17,509 bases of DNA from contig WOYJ01000111.1 in NCBI GenBank assembly GCA_011620845.1, forward strand, positions 7,300-24,808, in the 5' to 3' direction. The DNA is from Methanobacteriaceae archaeon (lineage in GTDB: Archaea > Methanobacteriota > Methanobacteria > Methanobacteriales > Methanobacteriaceae). Each line of letters begins with the position of its first letter. The stretch's first letter is position 1. Made by a program: the position numbers and the translations under genes. Below are positions 6,647-13,825 of this stretch, in pieces. Below the pieces are notes generated by a model. That model saw only the letters and a program-made list of their open reading frames with translations, searched no databases and was not told the origin of the DNA.

Positions 6647-7456
6647 TTAGAGATGGTGTCTGTTTTTCTCTGCGTTAAGTAGTAAAGTTCCTTTTCCGTT
6701 TACTCCGATATCACCAGTGTATTTGATGTATTTGCCGGTAAACTGTCTGCCTTCAACTTCTGGATCTGTGACGATTGCATCCAGTTCGAAACCTTCCAGT
6801 AATCGCTCCAGTCTTCCGTTGATTACAATGGCACCGTTTTTCATCTGACCACCAGGCCATCTGGTAACATCACCATCTATCTGTATGAAGCCTTTGGTCA
6901 TGTGGATACCGGCCAGTATGTCACAGTTTCCCATGACATGGATTTCACCACCTGACATGGCATCGGCGAGCTGTTTACCAGCATTTCCATGGATGGTTAG
7001 TTTACCTCCACTCATACCTCTCCATTCACCGATGTAGGAAGTACCGGCGTATTCTCGGACATTACCCTTAATGGTTATTTCTCCGCCTTTCATTTCCCTA
7101 CCACAGTAGCTTTCCGCGTTACCGTTTACAGTTAAGGAGCCTCCTTCCATCTCTGCACCGGCGTGTAAATCTGCGTCTCCGTTTACAACGATTTCTCCGG
7201 CGTCCATTTTACATCCGATGTATTTAACTCTGCCTGCGTCTCCATCGATGATCATCTTTACTTCTTCTGGTGATTGGGCTTCGCCCTCCACTTCAATATC
7301 ATAGTAGTCAGTTAATGGAAACCGGGAGTTACCTACAGGTACTTCATATTTCTCAAAGTCTTCCTTACTCCAGCCGTATATTTCATCTGGAATGAGTTCA
7401 TCAAATTCCAGGGCAATGCTGGAGAATTTTATTGGAGTTAAGGTTATTTGTTTCAT
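6647..7456 (-). CDS. fwdC: Formylmethanofuran dehydrogenase subunit C
   Basis: Structural subunit of the cytoplasmic formylmethanofuran dehydrogenase, which reduces CO2 on methanofuran in the first step of methanogenesis. The 269 residues carry the glutamate-synthase-like parallel beta-helix repeats of FwdC: a run of GG-x-(I/L)-x-(I/V)-x-G-(N/D) units, for example GGSLTVNGNAE, GGEITIKGNV, GGKLTIHGNAG and GGEIHVMGN. FwdC scaffolds the FwdA and FwdB active-site subunits. I start it at ATG 7456, because GGGGGTG at 7463-7469 is then well placed as ribosome binding site; a GTG three codons earlier overlaps that site. It is the last gene of the operon, 12 bases after fwdA, and is followed by a terminator. 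Confidence 0.94.
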   Translation of the reverse strand: MKQITLTPIKFSSIALEFDELIPDEIYGWSKEDFEKYEVPVGNSRFPLTDYYDIEVEGEAQSPEEVKMIIDGDAGRVKYIGCKMDAGEIVVNGDADLHAGAEMEGGSLTVNGNAESYCGREMKGGEITIKGNVREYAGTSYIGEWRGMSGGKLTIHGNAGKQLADAMSGGEIHVMGNCDILAGIHMTKGFIQIDGDVTRWPGGQMKNGAIVINGRLERLLEGFELDAIVTDPEVEGRQFTGKYIKYTGDIGVNGKGTLLLNAEKNRHHL

Positions 7457-7468
7457 AGTTAACACCCC

Positions 7469-9178
7469 CTATTTGCTTGCATTTACCTTATATACACTTG
7501 AAGGTTCTGCGTAATGGTCGTGTACCACGTAGTTCTCGAATTTAACTGTATAGTATCGGTTGAAGAAAGGCATGATCTCCTCGAGGATTCTTTTTTCCTC
7601 ATCTTCAAAGCCTTCTACTTCGGTACGTACATGTTTACTGGACACTACTTTAACGATTTCGCCGTCTTTTACCAGTATTTGGCCGTCTTTTATGGTGTAA
7701 AGAGCATTGCTGAAAGCTTTTTCCACTTCGGCGGCGTTTCTTGTTGGGTCGAAGTTGTTTGGTTCCAGGTCGTACACTGCGATGTCTGCAATAGCACCTG
7801 CACCTAGGTGTCCTCTGTCCTCAAATCCATAGATTTTGGATGGGCCTGCTCTGGTGATGGTGGCGATGTCGTAGAAGTCATATTCCCTGTCAAGGGTTCC
7901 TAAGGCAGATTTTCTACCGGCCCAAGCGTGAACTTCTTTGTTATCCATCATTTCAGCTCGTCTCTGGTAACTCATCAACCAGGACATGACTCTTGGGTAT
8001 CTAATGAAGGGACCTGCATTTGGGCTGTCTGTGGTCAGGCACACCTTCCATGGGTCTTCTATCATCAGGGCTAATTCAAGTCCAATAGCCCATTGGAGGG
8101 AGTGAACCGGGTTTCTTCCCGAGTATATGAATGGAACCAGTCCTGATGCTGTTTCCAGTTCAATATCTTTGTTTGCCCATTTTAAGCCGGTGAGTTCGTA
8201 TAGATCATATTCCATGGGTCCGTCAGCGGTCATGGTGGTAGTTTCATCGAGGGTTACCTGTCCCATGTCCATTGTTACATGATCATGTTTGTTTATGTAG
8301 TCAGCGACTGGTTCTACACCAGAGGTTACATCTCTCCAACTGGTTCCGTCGTAACAGTGAAACTGTGCATGGGTTAAGTGGATGGTCTGGTTTCTGTATT
8401 CACTGTTTTTCTTGATGTCCTTCATGCAGTCTATGGTGTTTACGGTTGTGGGGAAGTTTCCTGGGTGTCCCAGGTCGTTAGGGTGTATATGTATGGAGTG
8501 TGGTAATCCTAACATTTCGTTGGCCTGGGCCAGTGCTCTAATCACTTCTCTGGCTGTTACGTCCCAGTAGGGTGCAGGGTCATCTATTCCGTGTACGTTC
8601 ATTCCCCAGCCCCATGCTTCACTTCCACAGGGGTTCACAATTTTAACTCCATATCCTTTGGTTATCTTTAACCATGCTGAGACAAATGCAGCTATATCCT
8701 CTATTCTGCCTTCTTTGGCGAACTGCAGTATGAACCAGTTGTTTCCAAATAAGGTCAGTGGTGGGATGTCGATGTTGGGTATGGCTATTATCTCTTCATG
8801 AGTGTGTTTTGCTTCCAGTGGTGGCACTGCTGCTTCCACTACAGTTCCGTAACCCATTTTTGAGAACCGGTACCCGGTGGCAGGGCAGTTGGGTATGGAA
8901 AATCCTGTTTCTGGTCTGGTTATATCTGTTTTAGGTTTTACTCCTCTTCTTTCATCTTCAGGTCTGTACAATCTTCCTACACAGAGTTTAGGACCGGCCA
9001 GGTGACAGTGTACGTCTATACCTGCAGGCATAACTAGCTTATCAGTGACATCTATCACTTTAGCATCATCTGATACACTGTTAACAATTTTCCCGTCCTT
9101 GAACATTACGTCCTTTTTTTCTCCGTTTATCTCGTTGATAGGGTCGTATACAATTCCGTTTTTTAGTATGTATTCCAT
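7469..9178 (-). CDS. fwdA: Formylmethanofuran dehydrogenase subunit A (amidohydrolase-type, formate to formyl-MFR)
   Basis: Catalytic subunit that condenses formate, delivered through an internal tunnel from FwdB, with methanofuran. It belongs to the amidohydrolase superfamily with a dinuclear metal centre. The 569 residues show HCH in GIDVHCHLAG (H57, H59), the lysine of GYGVKIVNPCG (K179, expected to be carboxylated), histidines in HIHPNDLGHPGNF (about 230-238), a histidine block IHLTHAQFHCY (about 267-276) and the late aspartate in TTDSPNAGPF (D384). These match the metal ligands known in the M. wolfei structure. The ATG at 9178 is chosen because GGTGAT at 9183-9188 lies four bases before it; a GTG three codons earlier would sit inside that site. 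The length fits the family. Confidence 0.96.
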   Translation of the reverse strand: MEYILKNGIVYDPINEINGEKKDVMFKDGKIVNSVSDDAKVIDVTDKLVMPAGIDVHCHLAGPKLCVGRLYRPEDERRGVKPKTDITRPETGFSIPNCPATGYRFSKMGYGTVVEAAVPPLEAKHTHEEIIAIPNIDIPPLTLFGNNWFILQFAKEGRIEDIAAFVSAWLKITKGYGVKIVNPCGSEAWGWGMNVHGIDDPAPYWDVTAREVIRALAQANEMLGLPHSIHIHPNDLGHPGNFPTTVNTIDCMKDIKKNSEYRNQTIHLTHAQFHCYDGTSWRDVTSGVEPVADYINKHDHVTMDMGQVTLDETTTMTADGPMEYDLYELTGLKWANKDIELETASGLVPFIYSGRNPVHSLQWAIGLELALMIEDPWKVCLTTDSPNAGPFIRYPRVMSWLMSYQRRAEMMDNKEVHAWAGRKSALGTLDREYDFYDIATITRAGPSKIYGFEDRGHLGAGAIADIAVYDLEPNNFDPTRNAAEVEKAFSNALYTIKDGQILVKDGEIVKVVSSKHVRTEVEGFEDEEKRILEEIMPFFNRYYTVKFENYVVHDHYAEPSSVYKVNASK

Positions 9179-9187
9179 TGAGATCAC

Positions 9188-10528
9188 CTATTTGCTAGCT
9201 TCCTTTAATTTAGTAACCCTTTTGAGTAGTTCATTTACGATCCATTCATCTTCTCTACAGGTTTCAGGTGGATCTATTGCTTTTTTCATGAAAATTGGAA
9301 CGGAGTCCATACGATAACTGGTTCCTGCTGTTTCCACGCCTATGAAGGTTCCAGGTAGTACGACATCTGCCAGTTCAGTGGATGGTCCCCAGTGTATGTC
9401 GATCTGTATCACTGGTATATCGGCCAGGTGTGCTAATGCTCCGCCAGGGAAGTGTGCACCGGGATCGGCTGCAATTACCATGAAAACATCACATTCTTTC
9501 CTGTTTAATAGGTCAATGGTGGTTGTCTCACCGATCATGTATCGTGGGTATCCTCGGCTGAAATCAACACCGTATGGGAATCCCATTTCGTAGGACATGA
9601 ATATGTTGAATCCGTTAACGTTGAAGTGGCCCCTCATGGGTAAGAGCACCCATTTGGTGTATTTGTTCAGGTCCTGAACGAGTTGAATGGCTATGTCAAT
9701 GTTCCTCTGTTTGGATAAGGTATGGGTTAATCCCAGACCGAAGAAGAGGGCACCGAACTGGGTGTTTTTCATTTTCTCGGTTAAGGCCACGATATCTTCT
9801 TTAGGAATACCGGATATAACATCTTGTTTAAGTTCTTTACCTTTTAAAACAGCTCTTATAGCATTACAGAATGCATAATCACCGTTTTCTTCGAATGGCA
9901 CCCATATGTCAGAGAGTTTTGCCGTGTCACTATATTTAGGGTCCCATGTTACCAGGGTTCTGTCGAATCTTCCCCTTTTCCTGAAAAAACCTTTGGGGAA
10001 AGTAGTGTAACGTGCTAAGTGTCTGGGGTGTGCATTCATCGGGTTACTTCCTGTGTAAACTACCATATCAGCCCTGTTTTTAACTTCACCCAGGGTCATG
10101 AGTGGGTAACCCACGTTTTGAACTGCCTGGACTGTAGGTCCGTGGCAAATTGTTGCCTGATTGTCTATTACGGCCCCTACTAGTTCGGTTAATTCCAGGC
10201 CGGGTTTCATGGCTTCAATGGAGGTTTCACTCCAACCATAGAAGACCGGTCGAACAGCTCCGGCTATGAGTTCGGCAGCCTTATCTAATGCTGTATCCCA
10301 ATCTACTTCCACTAGTTCGCCGTTTTCATCTCTAATCATGGGGACTGTAAGTCTCTGGTCTTCATCTTCCATAATTTTACTGGCACCCAGTCGGCAGGCG
10401 TGTCTTACTCCGACAACATGATTATCTTTAACCAGGATATCTACATCGTCACAGTTACTTCCGCAGAATGCGCAAGTACAGTTCTCCACGATTTTATCAT
10501 AATCTGTTACTGGTGGTTCGTATGCCAT
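9188..10528 (-). CDS. fwdB: Formylmethanofuran dehydrogenase subunit B (W/Mo-pterin active site)
   Basis: Catalytic molybdopterin-family subunit that reduces CO2 to formate at a tungsten or molybdenum bis-pterin-guanine-dinucleotide centre. The 446 residues start with a [4Fe-4S] motif of C19, C22 and C26 with C45 (CAFCGSNC and HACRLG). C128 in ATICHGPTVQ is the predicted metal ligand, equivalent to the cysteine in M. wolfei FwdB. It is a normal TGC/TGT codon, so this is the cysteine rather than the selenocysteine version found in Methanocaldococcus. Pterin-binding stretches include TGSNPMNAHPRH and AADPGAHFPGG. A GGAG ribosome binding site at about 10538-10541 supports the ATG. The gene directly follows fwdD and precedes fwdA. 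The tungsten (fwd) rather than molybdenum (fmd) assignment comes from the linked polyferredoxin. Confidence 0.95.
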   Translation of the reverse strand: MAYEPPVTDYDKIVENCTCAFCGSNCDDVDILVKDNHVVGVRHACRLGASKIMEDEDQRLTVPMIRDENGELVEVDWDTALDKAAELIAGAVRPVFYGWSETSIEAMKPGLELTELVGAVIDNQATICHGPTVQAVQNVGYPLMTLGEVKNRADMVVYTGSNPMNAHPRHLARYTTFPKGFFRKRGRFDRTLVTWDPKYSDTAKLSDIWVPFEENGDYAFCNAIRAVLKGKELKQDVISGIPKEDIVALTEKMKNTQFGALFFGLGLTHTLSKQRNIDIAIQLVQDLNKYTKWVLLPMRGHFNVNGFNIFMSYEMGFPYGVDFSRGYPRYMIGETTTIDLLNRKECDVFMVIAADPGAHFPGGALAHLADIPVIQIDIHWGPSTELADVVLPGTFIGVETAGTSYRMDSVPIFMKKAIDPPETCREDEWIVNELLKRVTKLKEASK

Positions 10529-10530
10529 TT

Positions 10531-11073
10531 CTATTGACTCCTTACTTTTCTTTTGTAAATGGGCATTTCTCCCAGTGAAGGAAGTTCTTCTGTTTTATCT
10601 CCTTCTTTAACGTATTTTTTATAGACATATCTCATTAAATCCGCCATCAATAGTACTTCTTTATCTGTTTTTTCCACTGTGGCATGGATTCCTTTATACG
10701 TGGGGTCGCTGCAGCAGTAAGTTTCAGGACTCACAACTACATTGGCCCATGGGCCTTTAGGGATGAATATCATTCCTTCATGTGGTGCGTCTCTGGAATG
10801 GGCTGCGTAACATACTACTTCACCCCAGTCAGATTTCACCAGTACACTATCCCAATTTCCAACACCTAATCTGGCCATGTCTTTGGGATCCATGTAGCAT
10901 ACTCCTGCTACTTTCCGGTATTCATCTTTCAGGGTTGATCCTCTTTTTTTACAGGCCCCTTGATAGATGTCGGTTCCTGTGTTGAGCATCACTGTTAATT
11001 TTTTAACTTGGGCCACGTCAGGATCTTCAAATTTTACCACATTTGAAATGCTGGGTTTTTCTATATAAGTCAT
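10531..11073 (-). CDS. fwdD: Formylmethanofuran dehydrogenase subunit D (pterin-binding domain), extended
   Basis: Small subunit with the molybdopterin-dinucleotide-binding fold. It completes the FwdB active site and is equivalent to the C-terminal domain of formate dehydrogenases. The core runs from about residue 26 (LTVMLNTGTDIYQGACKKRG) through DPKDMARLGVGNWDSVLVKS and IFIPKGPWANVVVSPETYCCSD to about residue 148. At 180 residues it is longer than the roughly 130 residues I know for Methanothermobacter FwdD. The surplus is about 20 residues at the N-terminus and a charged tail of about 30 residues (KKYVKEGDKTEELPSLGEMP). GGAG before the ATG supports the start. It lies between fwdG and fwdB with tight spacing. 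Confidence 0.92.
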   Translation of the reverse strand: MTYIEKPSISNVVKFEDPDVAQVKKLTVMLNTGTDIYQGACKKRGSTLKDEYRKVAGVCYMDPKDMARLGVGNWDSVLVKSDWGEVVCYAAHSRDAPHEGMIFIPKGPWANVVVSPETYCCSDPTYKGIHATVEKTDKEVLLMADLMRYVYKKYVKEGDKTEELPSLGEMPIYKRKVRSQ

Positions 11074-11082
11074 AATAACTCC

Positions 11083-11316
11083 TCACTCCAGGAATATTGC
11101 ATCTGTAGGACAGAAAAGTGGGCAAGTTCCACATTTCGTGCATTTATCTGGGTTGAATAATTTTATTAGCCCGTTTTCTACCATCATGATTGTTTCTTCA
11201 GTTTTGGATCCGTGTCCACTTGCTACTTCAGGACTTATAGATCCGTTTACTGGACAGGCGACCACGCAATTTCCGCAACCAAGACATTTATCCTGATCTA
11301 CTTTTAGTTCTACCAT
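11083..11316 (-). CDS. fwdG: Formylmethanofuran dehydrogenase subunit G (2[4Fe-4S] ferredoxin)
   Basis: Ferredoxin-like electron carrier subunit, 77 residues. It has two full cluster motifs, CLGCGNCVVACP near the N-terminus and CTKCGTCPLFCP near the C-terminus, and a 40-residue linker between them. It passes electrons between the polyferredoxin FwdF and the FwdB active site. AGGTGA between the fwdF stop and this ATG is a good ribosome binding site, and the spacing shows cotranscription. The length is usual for FwdG (about 8.6 kDa). Confidence 0.94.
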   Translation of the reverse strand: MVELKVDQDKCLGCGNCVVACPVNGSISPEVASGHGSKTEETIMMVENGLIKLFNPDKCTKCGTCPLFCPTDAIFLE

Positions 11317-11325
11317 AGTTTCACC

Positions 11326-12390
11326 TTAAGTCTGAGTTTTAAGTTCTGATAACTGTTTTTCCCATGATTTTGACTTGGTAGGGGTGTGTTTTACCGCCGT
11401 ACGTTTAACGTCAATTGCTTCTACAGGACATGCATTTTCACAGGCACCACAGTAAATACAGAATCTCTCATCTGCCTGGAGCTTATCACCCTGCACACCA
11501 AATTCCTCTTCTGGGAAGGAAAGAACGTTACATGGGCATATATCTACACAAGTTCCGCACGCTTCGCACTTATCCTGGTTTATGGTTAATTCGCCTTCAA
11601 ATGCTTTTTCTACTTTTGCTGCGTCGACTGGGCATATTTCCTGACACCATCCACAGTTTACACATGCTTCTTCATCGATAAATGAACTTCCTGTAGTTTC
11701 AGTGTCTTCAGGGTTTAGATCATAATCACCGTAGGAGCAACTTCTGCAAACAGCTTTTATAGCATCTACAGGGCAGGATTTTCGACATATAAGGCAGTAA
11801 ACACATTTTTCCTTGTCAACTTTTATGTCTGAAGATACGGTGGGGTCAGATGATGTTGGTTCGTGATGTTCCATTTCTATAGCGTCTGCTGGACACATTT
11901 CTTCGCATATTCCGCAGCTTATACATGTATCTTTATCAATTTCGATTTCACCAGTTACCAGTTTGGATCTTTCTGGCAATATCCTGGCGATGGTAATGGC
12001 ATCTCGAGGACAGGCTGTTTCGCATGCTTTACAGTAGATACATAAATCGTCACTAATTTCTGCCGATTTAATTAGTTTTGGATACTCTGCCATATCTTTG
12101 ATGGATTTTTCATCAAGTTTTAAATCCAATGCATCTACAGGACAGGGTGAACTACACATTCCGCAGAGTACACATTTAGTCTCGTCTATTGATATTTTTG
12201 ATTCATCAACGCCGGTTCTTTCAATAGCTCCAATCTCGCCGAGTTCAATAGCTTCTGTTGGGCATATTTTAGCACAGATCCCGCAACCAACACATACATC
12301 GTCTTTGTAGGCCAGTTCACGTTTTTCTTCTGGTGAAACACGCTGTACACAAATGTCCTTACCTTTGACTTCTTTGGTATTAGTAACCAT
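11326..12390 (-). CDS. fwdF: Polyferredoxin subunit F of formylmethanofuran dehydrogenase, 8 x [4Fe-4S]
   Basis: Cytoplasmic polyferredoxin of 354 residues that wires the Fwd enzyme to its electron donor (heterodisulfide reductase/hydrogenase in related methanogens). Eight C-x2-C-x2-C-x3-CP motifs can be counted in order: CVGCGICAKICP, CVLCGMCSSPCP, CIYCKACETACP, CISCGICEEMCP, CVYCLICRKSCP, CVNCGWCQEICP, CEACGTCVDICP and CIYCGACENACP. Eight is the number known for FwdF, so none is lost. GGAGGT at 12396-12401 precedes the ATG, which overlaps the end of the HTH-ferredoxin gene by 11 bases. This indicates translational coupling with that gene. Confidence 0.95.
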   Translation of the reverse strand: MVTNTKEVKGKDICVQRVSPEEKRELAYKDDVCVGCGICAKICPTEAIELGEIGAIERTGVDESKISIDETKCVLCGMCSSPCPVDALDLKLDEKSIKDMAEYPKLIKSAEISDDLCIYCKACETACPRDAITIARILPERSKLVTGEIEIDKDTCISCGICEEMCPADAIEMEHHEPTSSDPTVSSDIKVDKEKCVYCLICRKSCPVDAIKAVCRSCSYGDYDLNPEDTETTGSSFIDEEACVNCGWCQEICPVDAAKVEKAFEGELTINQDKCEACGTCVDICPCNVLSFPEEEFGVQGDKLQADERFCIYCGACENACPVEAIDVKRTAVKHTPTKSKSWEKQLSELKTQT

Positions 12391-12841
12391 TATTTACCTC
12401 CAAAATTTTTATTGAATCAGTGGGACAAACATCCCTACACATATTACACCCATTGCACCAATCTGAATCAACGCGTGCTTTGAGATCATCCAACACAATG
12501 GCATTCAAAAGACAGGTGTCTACGCAAAGTCCGCATCCGATACAAGATTCTTCAACACTCCCCTTGTAACTTTTTTTGGAGCAGGTTTTCACGATGACTC
12601 TTGTTTTTTCACTGTCGTTTAAGAGGGCATAGGTTAAAGTCAGGAAATCCTTGGGACAGAACTTGGTTATTATTTCTGCCACCTCAATGGAATTCCAGGA
12701 TAGATTTCTGCCATTTAAATAATGAGAAACGGTGGATCTATCAATCTCAAGTATCTTAGCAACTTCTTTTTGACTGAGCCCCTCTCTTATGAGCTCCACT
12801 GCCGTCAAATACTTCAATCCTGAAACTATGTGTTTTGGCAT
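12380..12841 (-). CDS. HTH DNA-binding domain fused to 2[4Fe-4S] ferredoxin, first gene of fwd operon
   Basis: 153-residue protein with two unlike halves. Residues about 10-45 form a helix-turn-helix: ELIREGLSQKEVAKILEID then RSTVSHYLNGR, the pattern of Cro/Xre-like repressors. Residues about 97-148 carry two cluster motifs. The first, CIGCGLCVDTC, has leucine in place of the usual proline. The second, CNGCNMCRDVCP, is standard. Two further cysteines (C62, C87) lie between the halves. Its place corresponds to the ferredoxin gene that heads the operon in Methanothermobacter (named fwdH or fwdE by different authors), and the size is similar. Because it joins DNA binding to Fe-S clusters and heads the operon behind a palindrome, it may be a redox-responsive autoregulator. 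It could also act only as an electron carrier. Confidence 0.88.
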   Translation of the reverse strand: MPKHIVSGLKYLTAVELIREGLSQKEVAKILEIDRSTVSHYLNGRNLSWNSIEVAEIITKFCPKDFLTLTYALLNDSEKTRVIVKTCSKKSYKGSVEESCIGCGLCVDTCLLNAIVLDDLKARVDSDWCNGCNMCRDVCPTDSIKILEVNNGY

Positions 12842-12855
12842 TTGGACACCATGTG

Positions 12856-12878
12856 TGTTAATTACACTCTAATTAACA
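12856..12878. promoter_or_regulatory. Candidate operator of the fwd operon (palindrome at transcription start)
   Basis: A perfect inverted repeat with 9-base arms, TGTTAATTA and TAATTAACA around CACTC, spans the predicted start of the fwd transcript (near 12863). Such a position fits a repressor site. The HTH-ferredoxin encoded right behind it, or a ModE protein, could bind. On the minus strand it contains TTAGAGTG, which also occurs next to the AGT-N3-ACT element before modE. Confidence 0.55.
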
Positions 12879-12879
12879 T

Positions 12880-12898
12880 TTAATATATATATTTCTAC
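12880..12898 (-). promoter_or_regulatory. fwd operon promoter (BRE/TATA)
   Basis: On the minus strand TAGAAA is followed by TATATATATT, an archaeal BRE/TATA about 45 bases upstream of the first ATG. The predicted start near 12863 leaves a leader of about 22 bases that includes GGTG at 12847-12850 as a weak ribosome binding site. Confidence 0.6.
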
Positions 12899-12908
12899 TA
12901 AACACTAG

Positions 12909-12926
12909 CCGAAAACTTTATATAAT
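12909..12926 (+). promoter_or_regulatory. mobB-moaA promoter (BRE/TATA)
   Basis: CCGAAAA followed by CTTTATATAAT is a textbook archaeal BRE/TATA on the plus strand. It predicts transcription from about 12946 and so an unusually long leader of about 175 bases before mobB. It is back to back with the fwd promoter. Confidence 0.6.
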
Positions 12927-12937
12927 ATTGTGTATTA

Positions 12938-12960
12938 TCCACACCCAAACTTTATGTGGA
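12938..12960. promoter_or_regulatory. Inverted repeat at the predicted mobB transcript start
   Basis: TCCACA and TGTGGA, 11 bases apart, flank the predicted start near 12946. The arms differ from those of the fwd palindrome, so a separate factor may act, or the repeat may form a small hairpin at the 5' end of the mobB leader. Confidence 0.4.
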
Positions 12961-13120
12961 ATTTAAATAAAAATGCAAAAACTTAAATCATCATCTTTTA
13001 AGACTTGGAAAATATCATCATTTAAAAAAATTTGATAATGAAAACTTCACTACATAATAATAAAAATTCACTATAAATAAAAATATTAATATTATATCTG
13101 TCATAGTGGGGAGGAGCTGT

Positions 13121-13825
13121 ATGAAAATATTAGGAGTCGTTGGAACTAAAAATACAGGAAAAACCACGTTAGTCACTTTGATAGTCAGTGAACTGATAAA
13201 AAGAGGACATCGGGTAGGTACGATCAAACACACCCATCATGATTTAGATATGGAAGGCAAAGACACCTGGAAACACCAGAAAGCAGGAGCAGAACTGGTT
13301 GTAGGATCATCCGGGGAGAGCACGACTTTCATAATCCCTGAAAGGATGGACTTAGAGAAAATTCTAAAGAACATCAAATACCTGAAGGAACTTGACTACG
13401 TTATAATAGAAGGGTTTAAATCTGCAAATTACCCTAAAATATCAACCACCAAGACAAAAGATGAATACACCATAGAAAACGTGGATGTATTTAACCTAAA
13501 AGAGGAAGACATCGGTACTCTAGTTGACATGGTGGAGGAGAGAACTTATGGTTTAATCTCCAACGCAGACTGCCAGAATTGTGGCTACGAGAACTGCCAG
13601 GACATGGCCCAAGCCATAATAAGAGGCGAGTTTTCCGAAGAAGAATGTAAAATGAAAAAATTTGACGACGTTGAACTATTCATCCAGGATAAAAACATCC
13701 CTTTAAACCCTTTTGTACAGGATATCCTGAAAAATAGTATAATCGGCATGTTAAGCACCCTTAAAACCGATGATAATGGGATACAAGGTAAAATAGAGTT
13801 GTTGATCAGAAATGAACCAAAATAA
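13121..13825 (+). CDS. mobB: MobB-type GTP-binding protein fused to a [4Fe-4S] domain
   Basis: GTP-binding protein linked to attachment of guanosine to molybdopterin, forming the MGD cofactor needed by FwdB. It has 234 residues. The N-terminal GTPase part has the P-loop GTKNTGKTT (8-16), the MobB block TIKHTHHDLDMEGKDTWKHQKAGA (split here as residues 34-57) and DYVIIEGFK (92-100). The C-terminal third holds C151, C154, C159 and C176, spaced C-x2-C-x4-C-x16-C as in the Fe-S domain of acetyl-CoA synthase gamma and RnfB. I start it at ATG 13121, behind GGGGAGGAG (13108-13116); a GTG at 13106 would place that site inside the gene. It overlaps moaA by 14 bases. Confidence 0.9.
   Translation: MKILGVVGTKNTGKTTLVTLIVSELIKRGHRVGTIKHTHHDLDMEGKDTWKHQKAGAELVVGSSGESTTFIIPERMDLEKILKNIKYLKELDYVIIEGFKSANYPKISTTKTKDEYTIENVDVFNLKEEDIGTLVDMVEERTYGLISNADCQNCGYENCQDMAQAIIRGEFSEEECKMKKFDDVELFIQDKNIPLNPFVQDILKNSIIGMLSTLKTDDNGIQGKIELLIRNEPK

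Noticed and set aside
9188..10528. Selenocysteine codon in fwdB
   Set aside because: The metal-ligand position reads as an ordinary cysteine codon and no in-frame TGA occurs before the stop.
7514..12310. Plus-strand open frames across the fwd operon
   Set aside because: All are antisense shadows of well-identified fwd genes, with no ribosome binding sites or recognisable products.
13106..13120. GTG at 13106 as the mobB start
   Set aside because: The strong ribosome binding site GGGGAGGAG would lie inside the gene, whereas it is ideally spaced for ATG 13121, where family similarity begins.
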